A DNA stretch of 64,000 bases from Euphorbia lathyris (lineage: Eukaryota > Streptophyta > Magnoliopsida > Malpighiales > Euphorbiaceae): assembly GCF_963576675.1 (NCBI RefSeq), contig NC_088919.1, forward strand, positions 43,236,501 to 43,300,500. The letters are read 5' to 3'. The position numbers were made by a program, and so were the translations under genes. The stretch's first letter is position 1, and every line of letters starts with the position of its first letter. This document shows, one piece after another, positions 1-10,949 of the stretch. Below the pieces are notes generated by a model. That model made no database searches. It worked only from the letters and a program-made list of their open reading frames with translations, and was not told the DNA's origin.

Positions 1-339
1 GAATTACTTTTTATTCTTCTGAAATTACTCTCGCATAAGGGTTGCATAGACTGTCTTAACTTAACTCTAAACCTTCTAAGATTTAATTGAGTAATAAGGG
101 AAGACCTATTTAAACTGACTTAGTTCAATCCTAGACTTTCTAAGATCTAATTCAGATGAACCTAGGTCAATTTTCAGAAGAGTTCAATGTTTACTCAGTT
201 TGATACATGAATAGTTTTGGTATCAGAGTTTAGGTGTGGATGTATCAGAGTTAATGTGTACTGAGTATATTTTTAATTTGAATTTATTTGTTTGTTCAAT
301 TTTAGACAGATCAGCATATAAAATAATAGTGAGCATTAC
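1..339 (-). other. 3' untranslated region of element D
   Basis: No ORF of note. The region matches 27014-27472 of element A closely and lies between the envelope-like gene and the missing 3' LTR. A polypurine-tract-like motif present in A (CTCCCCCG on the plus strand at 27041) is degraded here to CTCTCGCA near 50. Scattered ACTCAG and CAGCAT words are typical of the family's non-coding DNA. Confidence 0.7.
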
Positions 340-3300
340 TTATGAAAAGATGCTTAAGATAATATAAATGGTCAGCATACAAAATACACAAGTCAATTTC
401 TTAACGCTAATCAATTTTCTATTGACTTGAGCTACCCATTTGCCATTGTCTTTCCTCTTATGCTGACTGCCTGAAGTTTCTCCTGCCTTTGGCTGAGTTC
501 CATCAGCTTGTGCTCTCTCCCCCGTTTTGCCACCATCGGGCGGAGGAGGAATAAAGGCATCGGTCTGAACGGCATGAGCCAGTCTGGAGGAATACTCTTT
601 CAGCTGATAAATACTCTCCCGAAGGCCATCAAAAATGGCTACACCTTCATCGATAGTTGTACCTGGTATTCTGATGGCGGCACTGATCATATTCAGTAAA
701 TATTCCTGAGATTTGCTCACCCAAGACATAGAATCTGTCAGCATGGCGAAAGATTTATGAAACATCCTGAGTAAGTTTGCATCATAATATTGACGTTGTC
801 CGTTCGTGTGCCTAACATGTTTCCAAACAGCTTGGGTGTATCTGAGAAGCTCATTGGTCTTCAGTTGGTCAGTGTCCATTTCTGCTTCATTCAGGTTGAG
901 TATGCGGACAACTTCACTTATCCGTTCAATGGAACATTGGGAGGTGGAGGAGATTAACTCACTGGTCCGTTTCTGTTCAGAACTGAGCTAGCTGAAGAGT
1001 TGATGAATCTCAGCAGAGGTTGCATATGCTGAGTGGGCAGCAGGAAGATTGTTGATTTCCCCTTGAAGGGAATCCATGTGTTGCACCATCTTTAGTTGAA
1101 GTTCTGCCAGCTTTTCAACAGATTCTTGCTTGGACTGCTGAGCTTGGAAAGTTGTTACGACACTTAGAAGATCTTTCAATCCTTTGATTTCAGCTAAAAG
1201 CTGAGTGATAGATGAGACTTGGTTTGGCTCAGCATAACTTGATCCAGCAGCTTCAGTATGAGTCTGATTCAGATCCTGAAGCAAGGATTGAGCAGAGTCA
1301 ATGATTCCTCGCCCAGATGCAGTTGCATTCAGGTAGGTGTAAGTGGGAGGATTTTGCTCAGCGGCCGGAGTGGTTTGGGGCCGGTCAGAGTTGGAGTTAC
1401 CAGCAGGGTCAACAACTGGACTTGTATTTTGATTACCAGCAGGAACTGACTGGTTTTCAGGCTGTGTGGATGGTTTTGGAAGGGGATGATTAGCAGAAGT
1501 ATTCACTAACTCAGGATCAGTCTGAAGCTGACCAAACGGTTTAGAACTGAGCTGAGTAGGAGGTTCCTTAGCTGGAATAGCAGAATCATCGAGTATTTGC
1601 TCGGCAGGAGTTTTGGGAGCAGCTTGTTCCTCAACATGATGAACAAAGACCGGCTTTTCCTTTGGATTTTCAGGACATGGTTTGTTGAAGAAATTAGTCA
1701 GAGAAGCAAGTTGGATTTCTGGTGGAGAGTCATCCAGGATATCCTCTATAGAAGACTTTTGAGCCTTTTTCTTGAGTCTTCGTCTTTTACGGTTCTTTGG
1801 AGGAGAGGGATCAGCGACAATTGTCTCAATATCCTCACTTTGCTCAGCCTCTTCAACCTGCTCAGTGTTCCTAAATTGCTCGGCATCACCTATAGGATTA
1901 GCATCCCCAACTTGATCAGTGACCTCAACCTGATCAGCATCAGCTTTATTAGTTGGCTCAGCATCAACTTCGTTCTCTGCGTCAGCATCATCATTAAACT
2001 GACCTCCAAGATTTTCAAAGTTCTCACCTTGGTCAGTAGGTGATTTTTCAACATTATCCTCCTGACTTCTCACAAAGTGTGAGTCTTCAGGTATGACGAA
2101 GTCAGTAGGAAGGGCTTCGATCGGTTTGGGTTCAGAGGACTTCTTCTTCTTCTTCAGGGGCATCTCAGGAGTATCTTGACTCTCTTCTTCAGGCTGAGCT
2201 TGCCTTTTGAGTTTTCCTGCTGACTTAGGTGTTTCCTGTCCTTCCTCTGCAGCAACTTGCTTTGACCTTGACACAATTCTAAACTTCTTTGGGACAGCAA
2301 GTACATCTTTTGAACAGGTTTGCAGAGCTTTCCTTTTTCGGTCAGCATTAGCCTTTTTCACTTGCTTTCCCTTCCTGGTTAGCATACCATTGTCTTCCTC
2401 AGCTTCACCTGCTACCTTCTTTCCCTTTTTCAACTTTGTTGGTTGGTCAAAAGCCAAACCAAACAAGATACCAGCAGTGATCTCAGTTCCCCAGACTTCG
2501 ATCTCTTCAACCAAACTAACTTGATAATCCTTGAGGATTTTGGTGATGAGGGATCCTAACCTAACCGTACCAGAACTTCGCAGAAATCCACCAATGAGAA
2601 AGACTGGCATGTTCAGAGGCTGGTAGGTCAGCATGTGCCAGATGAAGCACTGCTCAAAATTCGTTGCTGAGGAGGCGCAGTTGACTTTTGGAAAGATAAA
2701 ATTGGTTAGGATGTAATGGGCCATCTTTTGGTCTCGACCCATGCAAGTACTAGATACTTCTCCTACGTAACCGGGAGGTCTACAGAATTCAGTTGGGAAT
2801 TTAATCTTACCATGGTCGTTTGTGGTTCGAAGTTCTGTCCCTTCGTTTTTCAACTTCAGCAACTTAGCCAGATAAGGAGGATTGATGAAAATCTTCTTTC
2901 CCTGGACCTCAGTGACCAAGTAATCCCTATTATCGTTGGCTACTTTCAGGTTGGTGTAGAACTCCTTTACCAGTTCAGGATAAGTTGCCTCACGAATGGA
3001 GAATAGTCCTTCCCAGCCGTTCTTAGATATCCATTCGCAGAAAGGCTTTTCTGCTTCCACAAACCCTTTTGAGAACCAACGTGAATGATCTATCTTGTCC
3101 CCCTTAACGTGGTTGTATACTAGTGAGTAGGTTTTGGGTTTCTTGCCTTTCTCCTTCTGAGTCTCCTTCGATGAGCCAGCTTGGTCAACTTTAGGGTTTT
3201 TGGCGACGGTGCTGACCTGAGTTTGGTCAGGCTGACCACCTTCTTGGGATTCTGTTGATGTTTCTTCATATTCCTCCTGAGTGGAAGATGAAGGATTTTC

Positions 3301-3354
3301 ATCGGAGTGATTTTGATCGTAATCAGCTCCGGAGAGATTTTGGGAGTCAGATAT
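340..3354 (-). pseudogene. Envelope-like third ORF of element D, nearly intact
   Basis: This is the third ORF of the Sirevirus-like element; its function is not established. The N-terminal third (about residues 60-270) has the WF-S-GF, PFCEWI, FY-N-L and CFIWHMLTY patterns of the domain that databases call putative plant transposon protein. The middle is acidic and lysine-rich with basic clusters (KKKKK) that could act as nuclear localisation signals. The C-terminus is Gln-rich, probably coiled-coil, and ends in a PPPPDGGKTGE motif. Two lesions are visible: the start codon, ATG in sister copy A, is ATA at 3352-3354, and a CAG codon has become TAG at 988-990. The frame is otherwise open from 3453 to 340. 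Sirevirus practice is to call this env-like, but I see no convincing signal peptide or membrane anchor; the hydrophobic last 20 residues may be only read-through. Confidence 0.85.
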
Positions 3355-3452
3355 TTTCTTAAGAGTTCTTGAAGGATCTGGGATATTTGAGTGTTGGAAA
3401 TAGAATGCCAGAGATTTTTGAGCATAAAGAGTAGGAAATGGGGATTCTTCCA

Positions 3453-3598
3453 CTATTTATATTATTACCGAGGAGATCTGATTCGTTGAATTGGTCGTTT
3501 TTCCTCGAGATGATAAATCGACAATCATTCTGACATTTATGACACATACGGCGTATGTATCTTTCCAATAATTACGCTTACGTCATCCTAGGTGGCTA
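3453..3598 (-). promoter_or_regulatory. Putative internal promoter before the envelope-like ORF of D
   Basis: On the minus strand a conserved block with TAGCCACCTAGG and TGACGTA lies at 3579-3598. It is followed by TATAAATAG at 3453-3461 and then by the (mutated) start codon at 3352-3354. The same order and spacing occur in elements A, B and C, and E keeps the TATA part. TGACGT is a core that plant bZIP factors bind. Promoter activity is inferred from conservation and motif order only. Confidence 0.5.
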
Positions 3599-3863
3599 TT
3601 CAATACGCGTGCTAGCATTAATTACACAACGAAACTTTACTCAGCATTTGGAATATCAAACGTTTTGGAACTTTGAGTAGTCAGTTTTGTGTAGGATACT
3701 TGTTTGTGAGCTTAGTAACTTAGCGTAGGATAATCACTCAGCATGTATGTCTACTCAGCATGGGGTGATTTCATGTCATTTTAAACTCAGCATGCAATAG
3801 TTACTAATTTAGCATAAATCACTCAGCATGGTAATCACTCAACATTCAATTAAGCACATAGAA
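3599..3863 (-). repeat. CTCAGCAT-rich spacer between pol and the envelope-like gene of D
   Basis: This non-coding spacer carries at least five copies of CTCAGCAT or a close variant (minus-strand ATGCTGAG) between 3640 and 3845, spaced irregularly. Elements A, C, E and B carry similar motif clusters in the same place. No ORF is present. Confidence 0.6.
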
Positions 3864-4719
3864 TTATTGAAGAGGATTAGACATACCGATAGCTTCCCTT
3901 AATATGTTGAATTTCTCACGAGCCAAGGGCTTCATAAAGATATCCGCAAGCTGTTCATTTGTTGATACGTAGGTGAGCTTGATCTCACCCTTGAGTACAT
4001 GATCTCTGATGAAGTGATGCCTTATGCTGACATGCTTCATCCTGCTGTGTTGGATTGGATTCTTAGATAAGTCAATGGCACTCTTGTTGTCACATTTGAC
4101 CTCTATTGTTTCTGTTTTGACACCATAATCCTCAAGCTGTTGCTTAATCCATAGGACTTGGGCCACACAGCTTCCGGCAGCAATGTACTCAGCTTCAGTT
4201 GTTGACAAGGCCATTGATGACTGCTTCTTACTAAACCACGAAACCAGACAGCTTCCTAGGAAATGACATCCTCCTGAAGTGCTTTTTCGTTCTAGCTTAT
4301 CTCGTCCATAGTCAGAATCAGTGTATCCAATCAGTGTGAAGTCACTTGTATTTGGATACCACAAACCTGCATTAACTGAGCTCTACAAATATCTGAAAAT
4401 TCTTTTTACAGCTATTAAGTGAGATTCTTTGGGGTCAGCTTGGTATCTTGCGCAATAACATACTGAGTACTAAATGTCAGGTCTACTGGCAGTAAGATAA
4501 AGTAGAGAGCCTATCATACCTCGATATAACTTGCTGTCTACAGACTTACCTTTCTCGTCAGCACACAGGACTGTGTCAGTACCCATTGGGGTTGATATGG
4601 GCTTGCATTCTTCCATATCGAATTTCTTTAGCATTTCTCTGGCGTATTTAGACTGACTAATGAAGATGTCATTCTTACCTTGCTTGATTTGAAGTCCAAG
4701 GAAGAAGTTGAGTTCGCCC
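3864..4719 (-). pseudogene. pol of element D, C-terminal fragment (end of reverse transcriptase and RNase H)
   Basis: The fragment encodes the last part of reverse transcriptase ([21 protein letters not shown]) and the copia RNase H, with GYTDSDYG, STTEAEYIAA and KCDNKSAIDLSKNP, ending in the family's IGMSNPLQ terminus. Two in-frame TAG codons replace CAG, at 4383-4385 and 4470-4472. The second is also present in element A at 43104-43106. The gene is cut at about 4719, in the stretch that would lead up to the YVDD catalytic motif, so polymerase and integrase regions are missing. The product would be non-functional. Confidence 0.9.
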
Positions 4720-5674
4720 TATTGGTAAAAGACAACTGGCACAAAAAGACATGTCTGATGCAAGAAGACAAAACCTGACGCCTGAAGAAAACAGAGGAAG
4801 GGAATGGCGGAACAGTCTGAAGCTGACCAGAAGATGTTCCCTAAAAGAGCCGTTTTGGTGTTAACGGCTAAAATAATTCAAATGATCCATCTGCAGATTT
4901 CCATCTATAAAAGGACAATCAAGAGCCTTGGATCATTGCCGAAGTATCAAAAGAAAAATACAAGAGAGAAAATCTTCAAAGCACTCAAATACAAAAAGAT
5001 CTTACACCAACATTTCTATTCTCTGTGTAAATGCTAGATTGATTGTTTTGTAATCATCTAAGGTGTTCTTTACTTGAAAAAGAACAAGTGTGTAATCAAT
5101 AGGAATATTGAGAGCGTTGAGCTGAGTACTTGGTTGTAAGTATTCAGTGGTAGAAAAATCTAAGTGATGGGTTGTAGTACTTAGTAGGAGCTGAGTAGAC
5201 GAATAGAGGACGTACTCTTGCATACTCACTGCCTTGTAAAGGGTTTGTGCTCTACCTTGAAAGAGCTCAGTATTGGATTGAAAATCCCAGGAGGAACTGG
5301 GGACTGGACGTAGACAGAGAGGCCGAACCAGGATAAGTCGTGCTGAGTAACTTCTAAACTCTTTCTCTCAATATATATATATATGTGCATGTGTTGCTTG
5401 TGAAATTTACTCAGCTTATAAATTGTTAAAACTGAAACTAAGTAAATCTGAGTGCTGAGTTGGAAGCTGACCTTTCAAGTGTCAATTCCCAACTCTCAGG
5501 TCAAGCAGTCTTAGTCAGCATAGAACTAAAACTGTCTGACTAATCAATCGGCCGTGCTGACCAACACGCTGAGTTATCAAACTCTTAAAATAACATTAAG
5601 TCAGCATAATTAAAAGCGAAAAAGTTACATTAGTTCCTAACCCCCCCTTTGGAACTAATTACTAGGGACCAACA
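4720..5674 (+). repeat. 5' LTR of element E, start truncated
   Basis: This LTR ends in GGGACCAACA directly before the primer-binding site. It aligns with 14448-15386 at roughly 85% by eye, and about 450 bp of U3 is missing at the left. A TATA box CTATAAAAGG lies at 4905-4914, preceded by an inverted repeat, AGCCGTT (4848-4854) and AACGGCT (4863-4869). The conserved downstream block GGACGTAG...GCCGAACCAGGATAA (about 5306-5338) is shared by every LTR of this family in the window. A short TA run lies near 5370-5383. Confidence 0.85.
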
Positions 5675-5676
5675 AG

Positions 5677-5689
5677 TGGTATCAGAGCC
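5677..5689 (+). other. Primer-binding site of element E
   Basis: TGGTATCAGAGCC begins two bases after the LTR end and matches the 3' end complement of plant initiator methionine tRNA, the usual primer for copia reverse transcription. Confidence 0.85.
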
Positions 5690-5736
5690 TAAGCTAACTA
5701 CTCAAAGATCTAACAATCTTGAGCTGATCCCGAAAA

Positions 5737-7527
5737 ATGGGTGAGAATAGCACTCGTTTCCTTCCAGGAAACCAAACAACACAGATACTCCCTGAGGGAT
5801 TATCAATTACTAGACCTCCCATATTCTTTGGGTCAAATTATACATTCTGGAAGAATAGGATGAAGAACTTTATACAAGCCACAAACATGAGTGCATGGCT
5901 TGCAATTGTTCAAGGTCCACATGTGCCATACAAAACTGTTAACAATGAGAAAATTGTTAAAAGTGAAGCTGAGTGGACAGAGGATGACCTCAGAAAATTA
6001 CAAAATAATGCTTCGGCTATCAATATGCTTCACTGTGCTCTAGATGCTGCAGAATACAATAAGATTTCAGGTTGTGAGTCAGCACAGGAGATCTGGAAAA
6101 AGCTGGAAGTAACTTATGAAGGCACCAGTAAGGTCAAGGAATCCAAAGTGAACCAACACATGCGATTGTATGAGCTGTTCGAGATGACTGACAATGAGGA
6201 CATCTCAGCAATGAATGCCAGGTTCACCAACATAATAAATGAGCTTAAAAGACTCGGTAAGAATTTCACTAAAGAAGAACAAGTGAAGAAGATCTTACGA
6301 AGTCTTCCCAAAAGCTGGCAAGCTAAGAAGACAGCTGTAGAGGAAGCTCAGGACCTGACCACATACAAATATGATGAGCTGATCGGTTCCTTGCTGACCC
6401 ATGAAATCTCCATGAAAAATTTTGAAGCTAAGGAGAAAACCGAAGATAAGAAGCAGAAATCATTAGTGATGAAAGATGACTCCACTGAAGCTGAGTCAAC
6501 TGATGATGAGGAAATGGCCATGTTTACTAGAAAAATGAAAAGGCTGTTCAGAAGAAATGAAAGAAATAGTAAGCGGCCATACAAGAGAGGAGACAGATAT
6601 AAAGCTGAGTCCAGTGACACCAGATACAAAAAGGACAGCTCCAAGCCTGTCACATGTTATGAGTGCCATCAAACTGGGCATATTAAGTCAAGCTATCCTA
6701 ATCTGAAGAAAGATAAGAATGGAAGCAAAAAGGCAATGGTGGCCACGTGGAGTGACAGTGATGAGTCGACATCATCTGAAGCTGAGCAAAATAAAACAGC
6801 CAACATATGTTTCATGGTAGATGATGGAGCTGACCAATCTCAATCTGAGCAAGCTGACCTCTCTGGAGATTCTGAGCAGGAGGAAAACAACAATGAGGTA
6901 ACATCCTTACTTTCGCTTAGAAACAAAATGGTAAATGCCCTGAGTGACTTATATGCACTAACTAAGAAGTGTAAAAAAAAGATTAAATCACTCAGCAGGC
7001 GATGTGACGAGATTGAAGAGGTCAAGCTGAGTGACCTCCGATATCTCCTCCAGGACAACTCAGATTTACATACCAACATGCAAATCTTGCATAAGTTTGT
7101 CACGGAGGTTCAATCTGAGTCAAAGAAACTTAGAAAGGATGTCACAACCTTGCAGAGTCAAGTGAAAGGCTCAAGTAGAAATAAACCCCATGCTGAGTAT
7201 GCAAGTACTAGTCAGCATAAGCAATTCACTCAATGTGAGTGTTGTGGAAAAAGGGGGCACACAAAAGATGTGTGTTGGCATAACAAGCGGATTGTCCAAT
7301 GTGACTTCTGCGGAAGAAAAGGGCATTCCACAAAAGTATGCTGGCACGCCCAACACACCAATGCTGACCATACTCAGTACAACCCTCAAAGGGTACCTTT
7401 TTGTGACTTCTGTGGTAAGCCTGGCCACACTATAAAAGTATGTCGTCACAAGTTGAAATATGACTTTGCACCTATTTACGCTAACAAGAAAGGACCCAAA
7501 AAGAATTGGGTACCTAAAAACGAATAG
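5737..7527 (+). CDS. gag: Gag polyprotein of element E (596 aa, open)
   Basis: Gag forms the virus-like particle that packages element RNA. The ATG lies 47 bp after the primer-binding site and begins with MGENSTRF, shared by most copies here. Residues about 20-250 match the copia gag (UBN2/DUF4219-type) region, with a W-NRM motif near residue 40 and a long helical section. There are four CCHC-type zinc knuckles: one at residues 307-320 whose last Cys is replaced by Tyr (KSSY), then three in tandem at 500-513, 522-535 and 556-569 (CECCGKRGH, CDFCGRKGH, CDFCGKPGH). A predicted coiled coil lies at about 395-485. Most copia gags have a single knuckle. The ORF ends in TAG and pol follows in the same frame six bases later. 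This is the only complete-looking gag in the window. Confidence 0.92.
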   Translation: MGENSTRFLPGNQTTQILPEGLSITRPPIFFGSNYTFWKNRMKNFIQATNMSAWLAIVQGPHVPYKTVNNEKIVKSEAEWTEDDLRKLQNNASAINMLHCALDAAEYNKISGCESAQEIWKKLEVTYEGTSKVKESKVNQHMRLYELFEMTDNEDISAMNARFTNIINELKRLGKNFTKEEQVKKILRSLPKSWQAKKTAVEEAQDLTTYKYDELIGSLLTHEISMKNFEAKEKTEDKKQKSLVMKDDSTEAESTDDEEMAMFTRKMKRLFRRNERNSKRPYKRGDRYKAESSDTRYKKDSSKPVTCYECHQTGHIKSSYPNLKKDKNGSKKAMVATWSDSDESTSSEAEQNKTANICFMVDDGADQSQSEQADLSGDSEQEENNNEVTSLLSLRNKMVNALSDLYALTKKCKKKIKSLSRRCDEIEEVKLSDLRYLLQDNSDLHTNMQILHKFVTEVQSESKKLRKDVTTLQSQVKGSSRNKPHAEYASTSQHKQFTQCECCGKRGHTKDVCWHNKRIVQCDFCGRKGHSTKVCWHAQHTNADHTQYNPQRVPFCDFCGKPGHTIKVCRHKLKYDFAPIYANKKGPKKNWVPKNE

Positions 7528-7533
7528 TTTAAA

Positions 7534-10500
7534 ATGCAGGTCAGCTTGACATGCGTGGAGAAATCAAAACTTTGGTATATAGACAGCGCATGCTCAAGAC
7601 ACATGACAGGTGATGAAACTCAGTTCATCACACTAGAGCTTAAACGAGGAGGTAGTGTAAGCTTTGCAGACAACAAGAAGGGCAAGATAGTTGGCTCAAG
7701 AACTATCGGAGGTAACCCTAAAATTGAGTCAGTCTCCTTAGTTAAAGGTCTCAAATATAATCTTCTAAGCGTAGCTCAGCTTTGCAAGAGTGGAAGAAAG
7801 GTTATATTTGATGATACTAAGTGTCAAATACTCGAGGGAAAAACAAATGATTTGATCTTAACAGCCCCTCGTGTAGAAAATGTTTACATGTTGAGTTTGG
7901 AAAAACAATTTTCAAAAAGTATATGCTTAGTGTCTAAAGAGGACAACTCCTGGCTATGGCATAGGAGACTTGGGCATGTCAGCATGGACCTCCTAGCCAA
8001 ATTAGCTAGAAAGCAACTAGTTGAAGGATTACCCAAACTAAAATATGAAAAAGATCAATTATGTAATGCTTGTCAGCAAGGTAAACAAATCAAAAAGTCA
8101 TTTCATAGCAAAAAGGTTGTCTCAACCAAAAGACCATTGGAATTACTACATTTGGATCTTTTCGGACCTATCCAGCCACTCAGCATGGGAGGTAAGAAAT
8201 TTTCCTTAGTTATTGTAGATGATTTCTCTAGGTATACTTGGGTCATCTTGCTGAGTAGCAAAGATGAAACATTTGAGATGTTTACTTCATTAGTCAAAAA
8301 GCTTGAAAATGACAAAGACCTAAGAGTAGCTCACATTAGAAGTGATAATGGTGGAGAATTGAAAAACCAAATGTTTGATGAATTCTGTGAAACTAATGGT
8401 ATTGACCACAATTTCTCTGCCCCTGGAACTCCTCAACAGAATGGAGTTGTTGAAAGGAAGAATAGGACAATAGTAGAAATTGCTAGGACAATGTTGAGTG
8501 AAAATAGGCTTCCAAAGTATTTTTGGGGAGAAGTTGTCAATACAGCATGTTATATATTGAATAGGGCCTTGGTAAGACCTATATTAAAGAAAACCCCTTA
8601 TGAACTTTGGAAAGGACGAAAGCCCAATATTGGATACTTTCGTGCCTTTGGGTGTAAATGTTTTATACTCAACACTAAGGATAATCTGACAAAGTTTGAT
8701 GCCAAAGCTGACGAAGCGATCTTTTTGGGATACTCAACAAATACTAAAACATATAGAATTTATAATAAAAGGACTCAGGTAGTAGAAGAGTCAGTCCATG
8801 TAGATTTCGATGAAACTGACCCTGCAGGAAGAACAACTCAACACACAGAGGAAGAACCCAACTCAGCTTCTGCTGACCAGAATGGACATGCTGAGTCATC
8901 AGCACAAGAACTGACCAAAGGTAAAATCGAAACTAAAATTACCTTTGCTGACCAACTTGTCCCTGCAGAGATTGTAGAAACACCTGTTCCAAACAACTCA
9001 ACATTACCCAAGGAGATAAAAATTCCAAGAGGACATTCAGAAAAGTCCATCCTTGATGATGCAAACAACAAAGTAATGACTAGAGACCAGCTTAGGAAAT
9101 TCCTTAGCAACGTTGCTTTCGTATCAGTTCATGAACCAAAGAACTTTGCTGATGCTGAGCATGATGAGTATTGGATAAATGCTATGCAAGAAGAGCTTGA
9201 CCAATTCACGAGAAATGAGGTATGGGATTTAGTACCTAAACCTAGGAATCAAAAATCTATAGGAACTAAGTGGGTTTTTAGAAACAAACTAGATGAGCAT
9301 GGAAATGTAATCAGGAACAAAGCTCGACTTGTAGCCCAAGGCTATAGTCAGCAAGAGGGCATTGATTATGGTGAAACGTTTGCACCAGTTGCTAGGTTAG
9401 AAGCTATACGTATATTGTGTGCATATGCTAGTTTCATGAACTTTAAATTGTATCAAATGGATGTTAAAAGTGCATTTCTTAATGGTTTTATAAACGAAGA
9501 GGTATATGTTAATCAACCTCCCGGTTTTGAAGATCCAAAATTTCCAAACCACGTTTATAAACTCAAGAAGGCCTTATATGGCCTGAAGCAAGCTCCAAGA
9601 GCTTGGTATGAAAGGTTGACCAACTTCCTGCTGACCAAGAATTATGTCAGAGGAAAAGCTGACACAACCTTATTCATTAAGAAAAAGGGTAAACATACCC
9701 TACTTGCACAAATCTATGTAGATGACATAATATTTGGTGCTACTGACGAATCCTTGTGTCAAGAGTTTAGCAAACAGACGCAGATTGAGTTCGAAATGTC
9801 TATGATGGGAGAACTCAGCTCCTTCCTTGGACTTCAGATCAAGCAAGGTAAGAACGGCATCTTCATTAGTCAGTCCAAGTACACCAAGGAGATGTTAAAG
9901 AAATTTGATATGGAAGATTGCAAGCCCATATCAACCCCTATGGGTACTGACACTGTCCTATGCAAAGATGAGAAAAGTAAGTCAATAGATAGTAAACTTT
10001 ATCGAGGTATGATAGGCTCCTTACCTTATCTCACTGCTAGTAGACCTGATATACAGTACTCAGTATGTTATTGTGCAAGATATCAAGCTGACCCAAGGGA
10101 ATCTCACTTAATTGCTGTAAAAAGAATTTTTAGATATTTGCAGAGCTCAGTTGATGCAGGTTTGTGGTACCCAGCCTCAAATGACTTCACACTCATAGGA
10201 TACACTGATGCTGACTATGGACAGGATAAGCTAGAACGTAAGAGTACTTGAGGAGGATGCCATTTCCTTGGAAGCTGTCTAGTATCTTGGTTCAGCAAAA
10301 AGCAGTCATCAGTTGCTCTGTCTACAACTGAAGCTGAGTACGTTGCTGCTGGAAGCTGTGTAGCTCAAGTCCTATGGATAAAGCAACAGCTTGAGGATTA
10401 TGGAGTAGAGATCAAATGTGACAACAAAAGTGCCATTGATCTATCCAAGAATCCTATCCAACACAGCAGGATGAAGCATGTCAGCATAAGGCATCACTTC

Positions 10501-10647
10501 ATCAGAGATCACGTACTAAAGGGTGAGATCAAGCTGACCTATGTGCCAACAAATGAACAGCTTGCAGATATCTTCACCAAGCCTTTGGCTCGTGAGCAAT
10601 TTAACATACTAAGGGAAGCTATCGGTATGTCTAACCCTCTTCAATAA
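7534..10647 (+). pseudogene. pol: Pol polyprotein of element E with one nonsense codon in RNase H
   Basis: Domains in order: aspartic protease ([13 protein letters not shown], Asp about residue 17; DSAC in place of the commoner DSG), GAG-pre-integrase HHCC region (about 130-180), integrase with catalytic D208, D271 and E307 (a DDX35E spacing), reverse transcriptase with YVDD at 728-731, and RNase H (GYTDADYG, D892). Reading starts at ATGCAG, in frame with gag. Codon 906 is TGA (10249-10251) where sister copies have TCA; the frame is otherwise open to 10647 and ends in SNPLQ. A 15-bp in-frame deletion removes residues between QLEDYGV and KCDNKS in RNase H. Apart from these two changes all catalytic residues I can locate are present, so this is the best-preserved pol here. 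Confidence 0.93.
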
Positions 10648-10949
10648 TTCTAAGTATTTGAATAAATGTTGAGTGATTGTCATGCTGACTGATATCAATC
10701 TAGTAACTACTGCACATTGAGCTTAATAGTCTATGCTGAGTAGATACAAATGTTGAGTAAATATTCTGTGCTGAGTAGATAGACATATTGAGTAATCACC
10801 TTATGCTGAGTAGATGTACATGATGTGTGATTAACGTATGTTGAGTTACTAAGAGATAGGAAATCCATCTACATAGAATTAAATACTCAGTATCATAAAC
10901 GACTCATATTCTGGCAAACTGAGTAAAAGCCCACTTGCACCGATAAACA
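10648..10949 (+). repeat. TGCTGAGTA-rich spacer between pol and envelope-like gene of E
   Basis: This non-coding stretch contains repeated TGCTGAGTA or TGTTGAGTA words at spacings of about 20-35 bp, best seen from 10735 to 10860. It is the plus-strand equivalent of the CTCAGCAT cluster in D, A and C. No ORF is present. Confidence 0.6.

Larger units (their letters stand above)
1..4719 (-). mobile_element. Element D: truncated Sirevirus-like Ty1/copia retrotransposon, 3' half
   Basis: Read on the minus strand, this stretch holds the end of pol, an inter-ORF region, a long envelope-like gene and a 3' UTR, in the order expected of Sirevirus copia elements. The window begins inside the 3' UTR, so the 3' LTR lies outside it. 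The other end stops abruptly inside reverse transcriptase near 4719, where the sequence changes to the interior of an LTR of element E. D is nearly identical to element A (26947-27927 and 39550-43360), including a shared nonsense codon in pol, so the two are close relatives. Confidence 0.9.

Noticed and set aside
2207..2524. Phe/Ser-rich ORF antisense to the envelope-like gene (also at 40841-41158)
   Set aside because: It is the mirror of Lys/Glu-rich sense codons and follows from the composition of the real gene on the minus strand.
340..3354. Calling the third ORF a true viral envelope glycoprotein
   Set aside because: No convincing signal peptide, glycoprotein-like ectodomain or membrane anchor is visible in any copy; envelope-like is used only as the customary label.
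988..3453. Taking the ATG at 3451-3453 as start of the envelope-like protein of D
   Set aside because: Sister copies start about 33 codons downstream; that codon is ATA in D. The upstream extension crosses the TATA region and is not conserved as protein.
7171..7449. ORF antisense to the tandem zinc knuckles (also at 16573 and 45711 regions)
   Set aside because: Shadow of conserved gag sequence on the opposite strand; openness is explained by codon content.
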